DNA from: a virus
Strand: one strand, 5' to 3'
Virus record (IMG/VR): IMGVR_UViG_3300042894_001062
Span: 1-33,406 of that record
Length of the DNA stretch: 33,406 bases
Within the stretch, counting starts at the first letter, position 1; each line of letters starts with the position of its first letter. The translations under genes and the position numbers were made by a program. Positions 20,656-29,835 of the stretch are shown one piece after another. Under the pieces are notes generated by a model, which did no database searches, had not been told where the DNA came from, and saw only the letters and a list, made by a program, of their open reading frames with translations.

Positions 20656-21809
20656 AAGATATAAAGACTAATATCGTTTGGAATCATTTGTCAAAGTCAG
20701 ACAAGAGGATTGTCATTGAGCAAGGCGGTACACGAAGCGGTAAGACTTACAATATTCTGATGTGGATTATCTTTGATTATTGTAGCAAGAACAAAGGGAA
20801 GATAATTACAATATGTAGAAAAACATATCCAGCGTTACGTGCAACTGCTATGCGTGACTTCTTTGATATCTTAAAGGCAAATGGCTTGTACAATGAAACA
20901 TCGCATAACAAGTCAAGTAGTGAGTTCCAGTTTAATGGAAATACAATAGAGTTCATATCGCTGGATAAGCCGACAAAGATTAGAGGTCGTAAAAGGGATT
21001 TACTTTATGTAAACGAAGCAAACGAAATAACCTTTGAGGATTGGCAACAATTAGTATTCAGAACAACTGGGCGAATCATACTGGATTACAATCCATCAGA
21101 TGAGTTCCATTTTATTTACGACAAGATAAAACCAAGGGATGATGTAGATTTTTTCATAACAACATATTTGAATAATCCATTCCTCTCGGAAGATATAATC
21201 AAAGAGATTGAAAGGTTAAAGGATATTGATGAAAATTACTGGCGGGTTTATGGCTTGGGAGAAGTTGGGGCAAGTCAGTCAATTATCTTTAGGATTCAAG
21301 ATTGTGTTGACATTCCCGAAACGGCTGAATTTTTATCGCTGGGAATGGATTTTGGTTTTACAAATGACCCGACAACTATTGTAGAAGTTTGGAAGCAAGG
21401 CGATGATATTTATCTGAAAGAATTATTATTTAAAACTGGGTTGACTAATAGAGATATTGACAATCATTTGAAAGAATTTAAAGTAGGAAGAAAAGAGATA
21501 TTTGCCGATAGTGCCGAACCAAAATCTATCGAAGAACTTTATCGTATGGGTTGGAATATTAAACCAGCTACCAAAGGTCAAGGTAGTATCAATATCGGAA
21601 TCGATATGATGAAGCGTTACAGAATTAATGTAACAAGGGATTCCTTGAATATGATTAAAGAGTTCAGAAATTACAAATGGAAAGAGGATAAAAACGGAAT
21701 AGTACAAAATGAACCAGTAGATATGTTCAATCATACAATAGATGCGGTTCGTTATGCTTTGTACGACAAACTGGCAAGACCAAACTATGGTAAGTATGCC
21801 GTAAGATAA
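20652..21809 (+). CDS. terL: Terminase large subunit (385 aa)
   Basis: This is the DNA-packaging motor and headful/cos nuclease. Motor: Walker A GGTRSGKT (25-32), Walker B DLLYVNEANE (116-125) and coupling region RIILDYNPSD (~141-150). RNase-H-like nuclease: GMDFGFTNDPT (D233), ADSAEPKSIEEL (D287) and HTIDAVRYA (D364). At 385 residues it is slightly short but all motifs are present. The nuclease type resembles Terminase_3/PBSX-like enzymes. It is followed by the tail chaperone unit rather than by the portal, which lies half a genome away. Confidence 0.93.
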   Translation: MKDIKTNIVWNHLSKSDKRIVIEQGGTRSGKTYNILMWIIFDYCSKNKGKIITICRKTYPALRATAMRDFFDILKANGLYNETSHNKSSSEFQFNGNTIEFISLDKPTKIRGRKRDLLYVNEANEITFEDWQQLVFRTTGRIILDYNPSDEFHFIYDKIKPRDDVDFFITTYLNNPFLSEDIIKEIERLKDIDENYWRVYGLGEVGASQSIIFRIQDCVDIPETAEFLSLGMDFGFTNDPTTIVEVWKQGDDIYLKELLFKTGLTNRDIDNHLKEFKVGRKEIFADSAEPKSIEELYRMGWNIKPATKGQGSINIGIDMMKRYRINVTRDSLNMIKEFRNYKWKEDKNGIVQNEPVDMFNHTIDAVRYALYDKLARPNYGKYAVR

Positions 21810-21830
21810 CTCACAAACAAAATAATAATA

Positions 21831-21845
21831 CGTTATACCAGTATG
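21831..21845 (+). promoter_or_regulatory. CGTTATAC start-proximal element, copy 2
   Basis: CGTTATAC 21831-21838, four bases (CAGT), ATG 21843. It sits in the 33-bp gap between terL and the tail chaperone gene, preceded by A-rich sequence, with the same spacing as at 3186 and 28986. Confidence 0.5.
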
Positions 21846-22490
21846 AAAATAATTGTACCAACATCGTTAGCAGACATAAGATTGTCGCAATATCAAAGAT
21901 ACCTTAAAGCCGTAGAGGAAGCCAAAAGTCAAAATCAAGAGAAGTGGCTGGATGTAATTATGGTTGAAATCTTCTGCAACCTTACAAGGATTGAAGTATT
22001 GAATATTGAGTTTTCATTCGTTACAGAAATAGCAGAAAGGATTGGGGAAGTTTTAAAACAAGAACCAGCATTAGTAGAAAGATTCCAAGTAGGGGATTTG
22101 ACTTTTGCGTGGTTACCTAAACTGGATGATATGAGTTATGGAGAGTTTATTGACTTGAATAATAACATTGGCGACTGGGAAAATATTGTTACTGCTATGG
22201 GGGTTCTGTACCGACCAATCAAAAAAGAGTTTAACGGAAAGTACATTGTGGAAAAGTACAAAGGAGATACATACCACGATGCTTTGAAAGAAATGCCGAT
22301 GGATGCCATAGTAGGCTCGATGGTTTTTTTTTGGAATTTAGGAATCGACTGCACGACTTATATAGTGAAGCATTTGGAGAAAGAAACGACGATGGATATT
22401 CAGAATCAAGCGAATTTAGTAAGCAATGGAGTTGGTATTCAACAGTCGATGAACTCGCTGGTTCAGACCTTACAAAGCATAAAGAGATAG
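21843..22490 (+). CDS. Tail assembly chaperone, zero-frame product (215 aa)
   Basis: This is probably the gpG-like chaperone that coats the tape measure during tail assembly. The N-terminal domain is helical and acidic (SLADIRLSQYQRYLKAVEEA start). FAWLPKLDDMSYGEFIDLNN (~88-107) is reminiscent of Bacteroidota tail chaperones. A T9 slippery run at 22324-22332 falls around codon 161-163, and a -1 frame continues to 22594. The normal product ends with NSLVQTLQSIKR. It starts with the CGTTATAC element and leads the tail module after terL. Confidence 0.75.
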   Translation: MKIIVPTSLADIRLSQYQRYLKAVEEAKSQNQEKWLDVIMVEIFCNLTRIEVLNIEFSFVTEIAERIGEVLKQEPALVERFQVGDLTFAWLPKLDDMSYGEFIDLNNNIGDWENIVTAMGVLYRPIKKEFNGKYIVEKYKGDTYHDALKEMPMDAIVGSMVFFWNLGIDCTTYIVKHLEKETTMDIQNQANLVSNGVGIQQSMNSLVQTLQSIKR

Positions 22491-22594
22491 AGGAAATGAA
22501 TGTGCATAAATGTTTACTCAATTTGTGCTACAAGATTTCAAAAAGGAAAAAGGAATATAATGAATTAAAAAAGATACAGAGAAATGGCAAATAA
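22331..22594 (+). CDS. -1 frameshift extension of the tail chaperone (gpGT-like)
   Basis: This reading frame has no ATG at its left end, but it is continuous with the upstream gene through the T9 run (22324-22332) if ribosomes slip by -1. The predicted fusion is about 250 residues: ~163 of the first frame plus 87 here. Its end, SKQWSWYSTVDELAGSDLTK followed by HKCLLNLCYKISKRK, resembles the second-frame part of other Bacteroidota tail chaperones. The stop lies inside the next gene start (22584), as is usual for such cassettes. The slip efficiency cannot be read from sequence. Confidence 0.72.
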   Translation: MEFRNRLHDLYSEAFGERNDDGYSESSEFSKQWSWYSTVDELAGSDLTKHKEIEEMNVHKCLLNLCYKISKRKKEYNELKKIQRNGK

Positions 22595-23057
22595 TTTAAG
22601 CGGTGTTGAATCAATTTATAGGCTTATTAAATCAATGGAAGCGGAGTTAATTTCCAATCCATTCTGTAATGCAGTTACGCTGGGTACAATGACTGAAATT
22701 GATTTGCCAAAGCAGACAATATTCCCTTTGGCAGACATAACTTTGAACAATGTAACCAATAGTGAAAACACTTTGGTATTCCAAATAACAATTACCAATT
22801 TGGATATTGTTGAAATATCAAAGGAAGTACCGCAAGACATATTCGGAAATGACAATTTGGTTTACATTTGGACTAACCAGCTTTATGTTATTAACAGACT
22901 TATTGGAAGATTAAGACAATCAACAATCCATTCTGATGGCTGGGAACTAATAGGCAATCCGCAATCTGATTTTGTTGACAAGGAAATGGAGAATATGTTA
23001 GCTGGTTTTGAAACAACTTTATCAATAGCAATTCCAAATGGAATAAACGTATGTTAA
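22584..23057 (+). CDS. Putative tail terminator/completion protein (157 aa)
   Basis: The protein begins MANNLSGVESIYRLIKSMEA and has a mixed alpha/beta pattern (IFPLADITLNNVTNSENTLV, then LDIVEISKEVPQDIFG, YIWTNQLYVINRLIGRLRQS). Proteins of this type and size follow the chaperone in many Bacteroidota siphoviruses and are taken to close the tail tube. It overlaps the upstream frame by 11 bases and the next gene by seven. The role is inferred from order and resemblance. Confidence 0.6.
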   Translation: MANNLSGVESIYRLIKSMEAELISNPFCNAVTLGTMTEIDLPKQTIFPLADITLNNVTNSENTLVFQITITNLDIVEISKEVPQDIFGNDNLVYIWTNQLYVINRLIGRLRQSTIHSDGWELIGNPQSDFVDKEMENMLAGFETTLSIAIPNGINVC

Positions 23058-23596
23058 CATTAAAATATTTACAACAAGAACTTGACGACTTCGGAAATCA
23101 AGTTGTAACGGATGCCAAAGCAAATTTAACTTCATCGGGAAAAGTAGATACTGGAGAACTTAAAAATAGTGTAAAGACAACTGGTGCGGTTTTTATGAAA
23201 AGAAGTATTACGCTGGGAATATCATTATCATATTACGGAGCATTTGTGGAAAAAGGTGTTCGGGGTGTGGGCGGTGTTCGTAAAATGACAAGCGTATTCA
23301 ACAGAAGAAACAACAAGGGAAAGTTATGGAAGCAAAAAGGAAAAGGAAGTCCATACTCGTATAAAGAGGGTGTAAAGCCAAGTGTAAAGCATTTTGTAGA
23401 ATGGAGTAACAAAAGAGGATTGAATCCGTATGCGGTTCGTGAGAGCGTTTATCATCAAGGTATAGCACCAACTCCATTCCTAACACAAGCAGTAGAAAAA
23501 AATATAAAATTAATGCCACCAAAATTAGCAGAAGCATTTGGCTTGGATGTAAAAAGTACAGTTGATTTCATTATAAAATCAAATTTTAAAAGATAA
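23051..23596 (+). CDS. HK97 gp10-like tail/neck component (181 aa)
   Basis: The sequence follows the HK97 gp10 family: a helical N-terminus, then KVDTGELKNSVKTT (~31-44), LGISLSYYGAFVEKGVRGVG (~55-74) and a conserved APTPFLTQAVEKNIK end. It is basic, with a central KGKLWKQKGKGSPYSYKEG insertion. Members help join head and tail or stabilise the tail end. It sits between the tail terminator-like gene and the first large tail gene. Confidence 0.75.
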   Translation: MLTLKYLQQELDDFGNQVVTDAKANLTSSGKVDTGELKNSVKTTGAVFMKRSITLGISLSYYGAFVEKGVRGVGGVRKMTSVFNRRNNKGKLWKQKGKGSPYSYKEGVKPSVKHFVEWSNKRGLNPYAVRESVYHQGIAPTPFLTQAVEKNIKLMPPKLAEAFGLDVKSTVDFIIKSNFKR

Positions 23597-23599
23597 ATT

Positions 23600-24757
23600 A
23601 TGATACCAGTAAGAGTAAGAAGTCCGTTTATAAAAGAAGTATTAGGTACTTATGGTTCAACTCAAATAGGAACAAAGATAATATTAACCATTTGGAATGC
23701 TGATGGCACAGAGCCAACTGCTGGTCAAGCTGGGTACTATTCATTATCAAAACCGAATGCAAGTCCAACTCAAAAAGGGGGGCAATATAACGTATCAAAT
23801 TATGTAAGGGAATTTATCAATAACAGATATCCAAGTGAAGCCGTAGTATATGATCCTCCAACGTACTCGATATTTGCAGAAGCTAATAATGAATGGTGCT
23901 ATTTTCGCATAAAAGCATATTGGGTTTCTGCAACTGCTGATACATTGATTAGTGATGTTGTTTACGTTGGTATAAATAGCTTTACAAATTATATGGATGG
24001 AGTTAATCAATCATTTGATTTTCCAACTAATAACCGACTTATTATGTTGTCAAATAGATACATAGTAAAAAAATTACTTTTAAATGATGTTGTATTCAAT
24101 GCACCAAGTTATGTTAATTGCTTAATTGATTGCTCCGAACCAGCTGGAGCGTATGCCACAATCACTTATTCAACCACGATGCCAAATGGAAGTCCATATA
24201 GCTTGACAATTCCAATTCCGTATGTTGTTGGCAATGTACAAATACCAACAATGATTTCGAGTGCATCATCATCATCAGCATTAACAAAAGTTGAAATCAA
24301 GGTGTTAAGTTCGCTGGGTGCTTTGCAAGGGTACGATTATTTTTATAGTCAAGTTGTTGAAGAATGTAAATACGAACCAGTAAAATGTCAATTTATAAAT
24401 CGTTATGGCGGTTGGGAAACTTTAATTTTTTACAAGGCACAGACAAATTCGATTTCTGTAAAAAGCACCGATTATAAATTTTCTCCCGAACAAATGAACT
24501 ATGATGTTTATGCTGGGCAAATGAAATCATTAAACATTAATGGAACGCAAAGTGTAAAATTAAATACTGGCTGGGTTGATGAGAACTATTCTGAATTGAT
24601 TACAGACTTGATGTTGTCTGAAAAGGTTTTGTTAGATTACAAACCAGTTATTGTAAAGACACAAACAAGCGATTTAAAGAGTCATTTAAACGAAAAGAAC
24701 ATCAACTATACAATTGAGTTTGATTACGCCTATAATTTAATAAATGATGTAGTATGA
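23600..24757 (+). CDS. Putative distal tail/baseplate protein (385 aa)
   Basis: The protein begins MIPVRVRSPFIKEVLGTYGS and appears beta-rich throughout, with FINRYGGWETLIFYKAQTNS (~274-293) in the distal half, a stretch I associate with baseplate-side proteins of Bacteroidota phages. It precedes, and overlaps by four bases, the long tail protein at 24754. No enzymatic motif is seen. An adsorption-apparatus role is inferred from its position upstream of the tape measure and fibre genes. Confidence 0.58.
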   Translation: MIPVRVRSPFIKEVLGTYGSTQIGTKIILTIWNADGTEPTAGQAGYYSLSKPNASPTQKGGQYNVSNYVREFINNRYPSEAVVYDPPTYSIFAEANNEWCYFRIKAYWVSATADTLISDVVYVGINSFTNYMDGVNQSFDFPTNNRLIMLSNRYIVKKLLLNDVVFNAPSYVNCLIDCSEPAGAYATITYSTTMPNGSPYSLTIPIPYVVGNVQIPTMISSASSSSALTKVEIKVLSSLGALQGYDYFYSQVVEECKYEPVKCQFINRYGGWETLIFYKAQTNSISVKSTDYKFSPEQMNYDVYAGQMKSLNINGTQSVKLNTGWVDENYSELITDLMLSEKVLLDYKPVIVKTQTSDLKSHLNEKNINYTIEFDYAYNLINDVV

Positions 24758-26868
24758 TAACAGTAGCAATCTATATTGAAGATTCAGTAACATTAGAATT
24801 TAATCGTATTGATTTGTTTTCAGATGAGAAAATTTCTGTGGTATCTTCAGTTCAACAAATAAGTGATATTGCAAAAACATTTACGGATTATAGTCAGACA
24901 TTTACAATACCAGCATCGGTGGCTAATAATAAAATATTCAGACATTGGTATGATAATTCTAACAACAATTTTTTTAGCACATTAATAAAAGCAAATGCCT
25001 ATATTGAAATTGATACAATTTTATTCCGTAAAGGAAAAATACAATTAGAAAGTTGCAATATAATTAATGGAGTAACGCAAGATTATTCAATTACATTTAT
25101 TGGAACGCTGGGTAATTTGAAAGATATATTTGCTGGAAAATACTTGAAAGATTTGACAGATACAACTTATGATTTTCCATACTCACAAGATAATGTATTG
25201 TTAAAAATAACATCAAATACTGATACCGTACCTCCAAGTAGAGATGTACATTTTCCATTAATTTCATCAAAGGAATTATGGCAATATGGAACAACTACTG
25301 GTTATGATATAGGTACTGCATCAGAACCAATTAGAACAAACGAATTATTTCCAGCAATAAGAGTTAAGTCTATTTTAAATATGATTGAAACTGAATTTGG
25401 AATTAATTTTGCTGGGGGATTTATGACAGATTATCGGTTGTTACCTTTGTTTATGCTTTTAAAAAATTCCGATGTCTTTACTCCTACACCTTATTTGCAA
25501 AAAATATCATTAGCTACATTTCAATATTATGATACTGCTGGACAACCAGTACCATCTGTAACTGGCTATTCTGTTGATTTGGTAAATGATAGACTGACAA
25601 GTGTTGACGCTCCATCTACTTTTTTGACTAAACCTTGGTATCAAAGAAATTTATATATGCTAAATGATTCTATGCCAATTGGTACAAAATATTCATTTTA
25701 TATTTATAAAAATGGTCAATATTTTATGCACAAAGATTTTATTACTACTTCTACTGGAACTACTGCATACAGAATTGAAACAATAGTACCTATTGGTGGC
25801 AGTACTCAATATGTACAAAGTGCTACTGGTTATTTAGGAAGTGGGGATTATTTTGAATTTTATTACGGAAGTTTGAGTGGAATAACAACTGGTGCTACAG
25901 TTATTGGTAGTATGACCTATTATGATGGCAATAACTTTAGCGTTCCAAGAGTAATTGCTGATTCTGACCCAATAATTATTCCCGATTATAAATTGCCTAT
26001 TAAAAATTATTTTCCCGAAATGAAAATCGAGGATTTTTTTAGTGGCTTGTTGAAAATGTTTAATTTGACTTGTACATCGAAAGATGGAATTACTTATGAG
26101 ATTGAAACCATAGATAATTATTATGCAAATGGATTCTTTGTAGACATAACTAAATACATCGTATCTGACAAAAAAGCATTGAATAGGGTAAAAACTTATA
26201 AGAAAATCAATTTTGAATATGAAAAGTCGGAATCATTAATTAACGTGGGTTTTAGTTCTGCAAATGGAATTGAATATGGTTCACTTTTTTATACACCAGT
26301 TCCTCCATCGGATGGGGAAGAATACAATATAAAATTGCCATTTGAAACATTAAACTTTTCAAATCTTACACAAATATTTCAAGTTGGTTACTTATTAAAG
26401 ACTGATTACCAACCATATATTCCTAAACCGATTTTATTGTATGCATCAATTTTGGATGGGAATTATGTAGTTGATATGTCAAGTCCAGCAGTAACTTATT
26501 ATGTATCAACTAATCCAACTGGGAATGGAACTGGCTATCAAATGTATAGACCATTTGGGCAAGAGAACTATACTACAACTGATTCTTATAGTATAAATTT
26601 TAATGAGCAACAATCTACACTTACAAATTTAGTTTGTGAAAAAAGTTTATACAATCAATACTACGAAAACTATTTAGGAAATGTATTTACTCCAAGAGCA
26701 AGACTATTAAAAGTAAAAGCAATTTTACCAAATAGTATTTTAACATCACTTAAATTAAATGATAGGATTATAATAAAAGATGCTCGTTACATAATCAATA
26801 CAATGACAACTGATTTAACAAGTGGCGAAGTACAATTTGAATTACTAACTGATTTTAGAACGATATGA
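24754..26868 (+). CDS. Large tail protein, Tal/minor structural-like (704 aa)
   Basis: The N-terminus (VAIYIEDSVTLEFNRIDLFS, then VQQISDIAKTFTDYSQTFTI) is typical of a long tail-tip protein family in Bacteroidota siphoviruses. A central region is variable and Tyr/Thr-rich. A helical element (NYFPEMKIEDFFSGLLKMFN, ~418-437) is followed by beta sheets, and the end (LKLNDRIIIKDARYIINTM) resembles tail hub domains. It probably forms the tail tip together with the neighbour at 23600. It overlaps the next small gene by four bases. Confidence 0.62.
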   Translation: MITVAIYIEDSVTLEFNRIDLFSDEKISVVSSVQQISDIAKTFTDYSQTFTIPASVANNKIFRHWYDNSNNNFFSTLIKANAYIEIDTILFRKGKIQLESCNIINGVTQDYSITFIGTLGNLKDIFAGKYLKDLTDTTYDFPYSQDNVLLKITSNTDTVPPSRDVHFPLISSKELWQYGTTTGYDIGTASEPIRTNELFPAIRVKSILNMIETEFGINFAGGFMTDYRLLPLFMLLKNSDVFTPTPYLQKISLATFQYYDTAGQPVPSVTGYSVDLVNDRLTSVDAPSTFLTKPWYQRNLYMLNDSMPIGTKYSFYIYKNGQYFMHKDFITTSTGTTAYRIETIVPIGGSTQYVQSATGYLGSGDYFEFYYGSLSGITTGATVIGSMTYYDGNNFSVPRVIADSDPIIIPDYKLPIKNYFPEMKIEDFFSGLLKMFNLTCTSKDGITYEIETIDNYYANGFFVDITKYIVSDKKALNRVKTYKKINFEYEKSESLINVGFSSANGIEYGSLFYTPVPPSDGEEYNIKLPFETLNFSNLTQIFQVGYLLKTDYQPYIPKPILLYASILDGNYVVDMSSPAVTYYVSTNPTGNGTGYQMYRPFGQENYTTTDSYSINFNEQQSTLTNLVCEKSLYNQYYENYLGNVFTPRARLLKVKAILPNSILTSLKLNDRIIIKDARYIINTMTTDLTSGEVQFELLTDFRTI

Positions 26869-27011
26869 TAAAACATATTTTGGATTGTTTGAAATATGAT
26901 TTCGAGCATAGGAGCAAGTTGATTGCAATAGCAAAGGGAAAAAACAAATTACCCGAAACATTTAAGGAAGCGGTTGAACCAATAAAGAAAATGAAATGGC
27001 ACAAGAAGTAG
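26865..27011 (+). CDS. Hypothetical small basic protein before the tape measure (48 aa)
   Basis: The protein reads MIKHILDCLKYDFEHRSKLI and continues as a basic helix ending KKMKWHKK. The start overlaps the tail protein stop (ATGA) and the end overlaps the tape measure start by 16 bases, which supports a translational-coupling role even if the peptide itself has no known function. The call is moderate because of its size. Confidence 0.45.
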   Translation: MIKHILDCLKYDFEHRSKLIAIAKGKNKLPETFKEAVEPIKKMKWHKK

Positions 27012-28966
27012 AGGTTAAAGTAAAAGTAGATACTGGCGGTGCTACCGCTGGTGTTGACAATTTAGAAAAGTCCTTTGGAAGATTAAAAGAGGGTGTAACA
27101 AAGACACAAGAAAAGACCGTTGACTATGGAAAACAAATATTACAAAATGGTCAGTTAACACAGAAATTAAGTCAAGCAACTGGCGGTTTGTCTGATGTTT
27201 TTATTAATGCGGCAAAAGGTATTAACCTAACTAATTTTTCATTAAAAGCGATGAAAGGTGCTATTATGTCAACTGGTGTTGGTATATTGGTTATTGCGCT
27301 GGGGGAATTAATTACTATGTTGGCTGAATTTTATAGTTCTGAAAAACAATCTGAAAAAGCATTAGATGATATGACATCGGCTTTGGAAAGACAATCAGAT
27401 GCGTTTGATGAGTTGGGCGATAAGACAAAGTTTCAAAATCAATTAATACAGAAATATGCCAAAGCAAATGGTGCAAGTAAAGATGAATTGAAAAAGACAA
27501 ACGATGCCTATTTGCAAAGTGAGAAAGAGAGAATACAAACTGAACTCGACTTACTTGAAAAGGAACATATGGCGGTTCTGAACAATGATAAGTTAAATGA
27601 AGAAGATAGGGCGAAAGCACTTGGGGATGTTAACAATCAAATAGAGAAACTTCAAAAGTTAAAGATTTCTAACAATAGAGAAATGTTAAATGCTGATGCG
27701 GATTTCTATGCGGAAGAAAAACAAGCAAGTAAAGAAGCAAAAGAAAAAGCACTTGAAAAGCAAAAGACCGCTGGGGAGAAAGCCAAACAAGAGCGTAAGC
27801 AACAACTGGATGCCTTAAAGAATCTTGAAAAGAAATACCAAGACGACTTGGAAAACTTAAAAGACAAAACCGAGCAACAAAAGCTGGATAGAGAAAAGCA
27901 AAGAGCATTTAAAGAATTGGATTTGATTAAGCTATCTGAATCCGAAAAGGCGAAAGCAAGACAATTAATCATAAAGGATTTCCAAGCCAAGCAAGAAGCA
28001 TTAGACAAGTCGCATCAAGAAAAAGTATTAGCATTAACTCAAAAGCTGGAAGCCGACAAGGCAACACTATTGGCAAAGAGTGATGAAGCGAAATTAATGT
28101 TACAACAAGCAAATGCAAAGAAGCAATTAGAAGCCGATTTGATTGCTATAAATGCAAGTGAAACGGAGAAGAATAACGCACGATTATTATTGCAGAATAC
28201 ATTTGACGAGCAGAACAAATTACTGGCTTTAGACAAGGCGAAAAAAGCTAATGAGGAAAAGGTAGCGATGATTAATTTAGACCTTGAAAATGATACCATA
28301 GCATTTGATACTAAAAGACAATTAATACTCGATCGGGAAGCACTTTTATTACAAGACCAAACATTGACTGAAAGTCAAAGGTTGCAAATAATGAAAGATT
28401 CAAAAGATGCTCAAAAGAAAATTAACGATGAAGAAGTTGCGCAAGTAAAAGCAAAAGAGGAAGCTAAAAAAGTTTTGTTACAAGCTGGGTTTAATGCCTT
28501 GACAAGTTTGACATCAATTATGCTGGGCGAGGGGAAGAAAGCGCAACAAATTCAAAAGGGATTGACATTAGTTCAAATCGGTATTGATACTGCAAACGCA
28601 TTCTCTAAATTAATGGCTGGTTCAGAAGCAGCTGCGGTAGCTACTGGACCCGCATATCCATTGGCAAAACCTATCTTTTATGCAAGTGGATTGGTTCAAA
28701 TTTTAGCTAACGTAGCAAAAGCAAAATCAGCATTATCGGGCGCAAGTTCTGGCGGTGGCGGTGGAGGTGGTTCTGCACCGAGTATTCCTACTCCGCAAAT
28801 GGCATCTCCAAGTTTTAATATTGTTGGGGCAAGTAAAACAAATCAGATAGCAGAAACTATTGCACAAAAGAATCAAGAGCCAGTTAAAGCGTATGTAGTG
28901 GCAAATGATGTTACTACAAGACAATCTTTGGATAGAAACATTGTGGCAAGTGCATCAATAGGATAA
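26996..28966 (+). CDS. Tape measure protein (656 aa)
   Basis: This would set tail length. The N-terminus (VEVKVKVDTGGATAGVDNLE) is typical of tape measure proteins. A hydrophobic segment, GAIMSTGVGILVIALGELIT (~87-106), could insert in a membrane. Residues ~130-490 form a long charged coiled coil. A second hydrophobic part (~500-580, including AGFNALTSLTSIMLGEGKKA) follows, then a Gly/Ser-rich linker and an NVTTRQ-like polar end. At 656 residues, about 100 nm of tail is predicted by the usual ~1.5 Å per residue rule. It is the largest helical protein of the genome. Confidence 0.88.
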   Translation: MAQEVEVKVKVDTGGATAGVDNLEKSFGRLKEGVTKTQEKTVDYGKQILQNGQLTQKLSQATGGLSDVFINAAKGINLTNFSLKAMKGAIMSTGVGILVIALGELITMLAEFYSSEKQSEKALDDMTSALERQSDAFDELGDKTKFQNQLIQKYAKANGASKDELKKTNDAYLQSEKERIQTELDLLEKEHMAVLNNDKLNEEDRAKALGDVNNQIEKLQKLKISNNREMLNADADFYAEEKQASKEAKEKALEKQKTAGEKAKQERKQQLDALKNLEKKYQDDLENLKDKTEQQKLDREKQRAFKELDLIKLSESEKAKARQLIIKDFQAKQEALDKSHQEKVLALTQKLEADKATLLAKSDEAKLMLQQANAKKQLEADLIAINASETEKNNARLLLQNTFDEQNKLLALDKAKKANEEKVAMINLDLENDTIAFDTKRQLILDREALLLQDQTLTESQRLQIMKDSKDAQKKINDEEVAQVKAKEEAKKVLLQAGFNALTSLTSIMLGEGKKAQQIQKGLTLVQIGIDTANAFSKLMAGSEAAAVATGPAYPLAKPIFYASGLVQILANVAKAKSALSGASSGGGGGGGSAPSIPTPQMASPSFNIVGASKTNQIAETIAQKNQEPVKAYVVANDVTTRQSLDRNIVASASIG

Positions 28967-28985
28967 ACAAAAAAACAAATTAAAT

Positions 28986-29000
28986 CGTTATACAACTATG
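28986..29000 (+). promoter_or_regulatory. CGTTATAC start-proximal element, copy 3
   Basis: CGTTATAC 28986-28993, four bases (AACT), ATG 28998. The position relative to the start is identical to copies 1 and 2. It begins the protease-to-fibre unit after the tape measure gene. Confidence 0.5.
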
Positions 29001-29630
29001 AAAGTAATTGAATTAATAATAGACGAAGAAATGGAATTAAGCGGAATTGATGCAATATCAATCGTTGAAAATCCAGCCATAGAAGAAAATTGGGTTGCTT
29101 TAAATAAGCAAGAGCCAAAGGAATATAAGTTTGCGGAAGTGGATTCTGAAAAGAGAATCATTATGGGAGCATTATTAGTTCCCGACAAGCAGATATATAG
29201 ACGTGATGAAGAAAACGGAGAGTATATGATCTTCTTCTCGAAAGATACTATTCGTAAGTGTATGGAAATGTTTTTCAAAAATGGAAATCAATCTAATGCG
29301 ACATTTGAACATTTGGAAGAAATTAGCGGATTGACTTTAGTAGAAAGCTGGATTGTAGAAGATACCGAAAAGGACAAAAGTAAGTTGTACGAATTAAACG
29401 TACCAGTAGGAACTTGGATGGGTACAATGAAAGTTGACAATGAAGTTATATGGACTGATTTTATCAAAACTGGGAAAGTAAAAGGATTTAGTATTGAGGG
29501 TTATTTTGCAGATAAAGCAGTTCCGTTATCAAGAAATAATGATTCTGAAATTGAAGATGAAATACTGGCTGGGTTGGAATTATTAGAAATTAAATCCTTA
29601 TTAGATAACTATGGCAATCCAAAACTTTAA
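28998..29630 (+). CDS. XkdF-like prohead protease (210 aa)
   Basis: The protein resembles the XkdF family of capsid maturation proteases. It begins with the usual ISIVENPAIEENWVAL (~20-35). FEHLEEISGLTLVESWIVED (~103-122) holds a candidate His-Ser pair of the S78-like fold, and VPVGTWMGTMKV and GKVKGFSIEGYF follow. It would cleave scaffold or capsid arms during head maturation. Its location after the tape measure, far from the portal and just upstream of fibres, is unusual. The catalytic assignment is by family resemblance. Confidence 0.75.
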   Translation: MKVIELIIDEEMELSGIDAISIVENPAIEENWVALNKQEPKEYKFAEVDSEKRIIMGALLVPDKQIYRRDEENGEYMIFFSKDTIRKCMEMFFKNGNQSNATFEHLEEISGLTLVESWIVEDTEKDKSKLYELNVPVGTWMGTMKVDNEVIWTDFIKTGKVKGFSIEGYFADKAVPLSRNNDSEIEDEILAGLELLEIKSLLDNYGNPKL

Positions 29631-29835
29631 AACACCGAGCCACACAAGTCCAAAGAATGCCAAAAGAGGGTGTATCTGTGAGGATAATACATATAGTTCC
29701 AAATGTTGCGATGGTTCGTTACAAGCACAAGGAATAGGTATTATTCAAAGAGTTACGAAAGTAGAAACATTCTTTTTGTTACAAGAGGATTATAATAGAC
29801 TACTTCAAGAAAATCAATCAAAAATACTACTATAA
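29611..29835 (+). CDS. Conserved Cys-rich small phage protein (74 aa)
   Basis: The motif RGCICEDNTYSSKCCDGSLQ (~19-38), followed by AQGIG, is a signature I recognise from small uncharacterised proteins in Bacteroidota phages. The four cysteines may bind metal or form disulfides in a virion protein. A C-terminal helix (FFLLQEDYNRLLQENQSK) follows. It overlaps the protease gene by 20 bases and the fibre gene by one base, so it is a co-expressed structural or fibre partner. Confidence 0.65.
   Translation: MAIQNFKTPSHTSPKNAKRGCICEDNTYSSKCCDGSLQAQGIGIIQRVTKVETFFLLQEDYNRLLQENQSKILL

Noticed and set aside
22331-22594. Independent gene starting at TTG 22331
   Set aside because: TTG start with no leader, inside the T9 slip site; a -1 frameshift fusion fits known tail chaperone biology better.
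24272-24278. Reverse-strand CTGATGA word
   Set aside because: Part of a TCA repeat encoding serines in a tail gene; no flanking helices or GAAA on the reverse strand.
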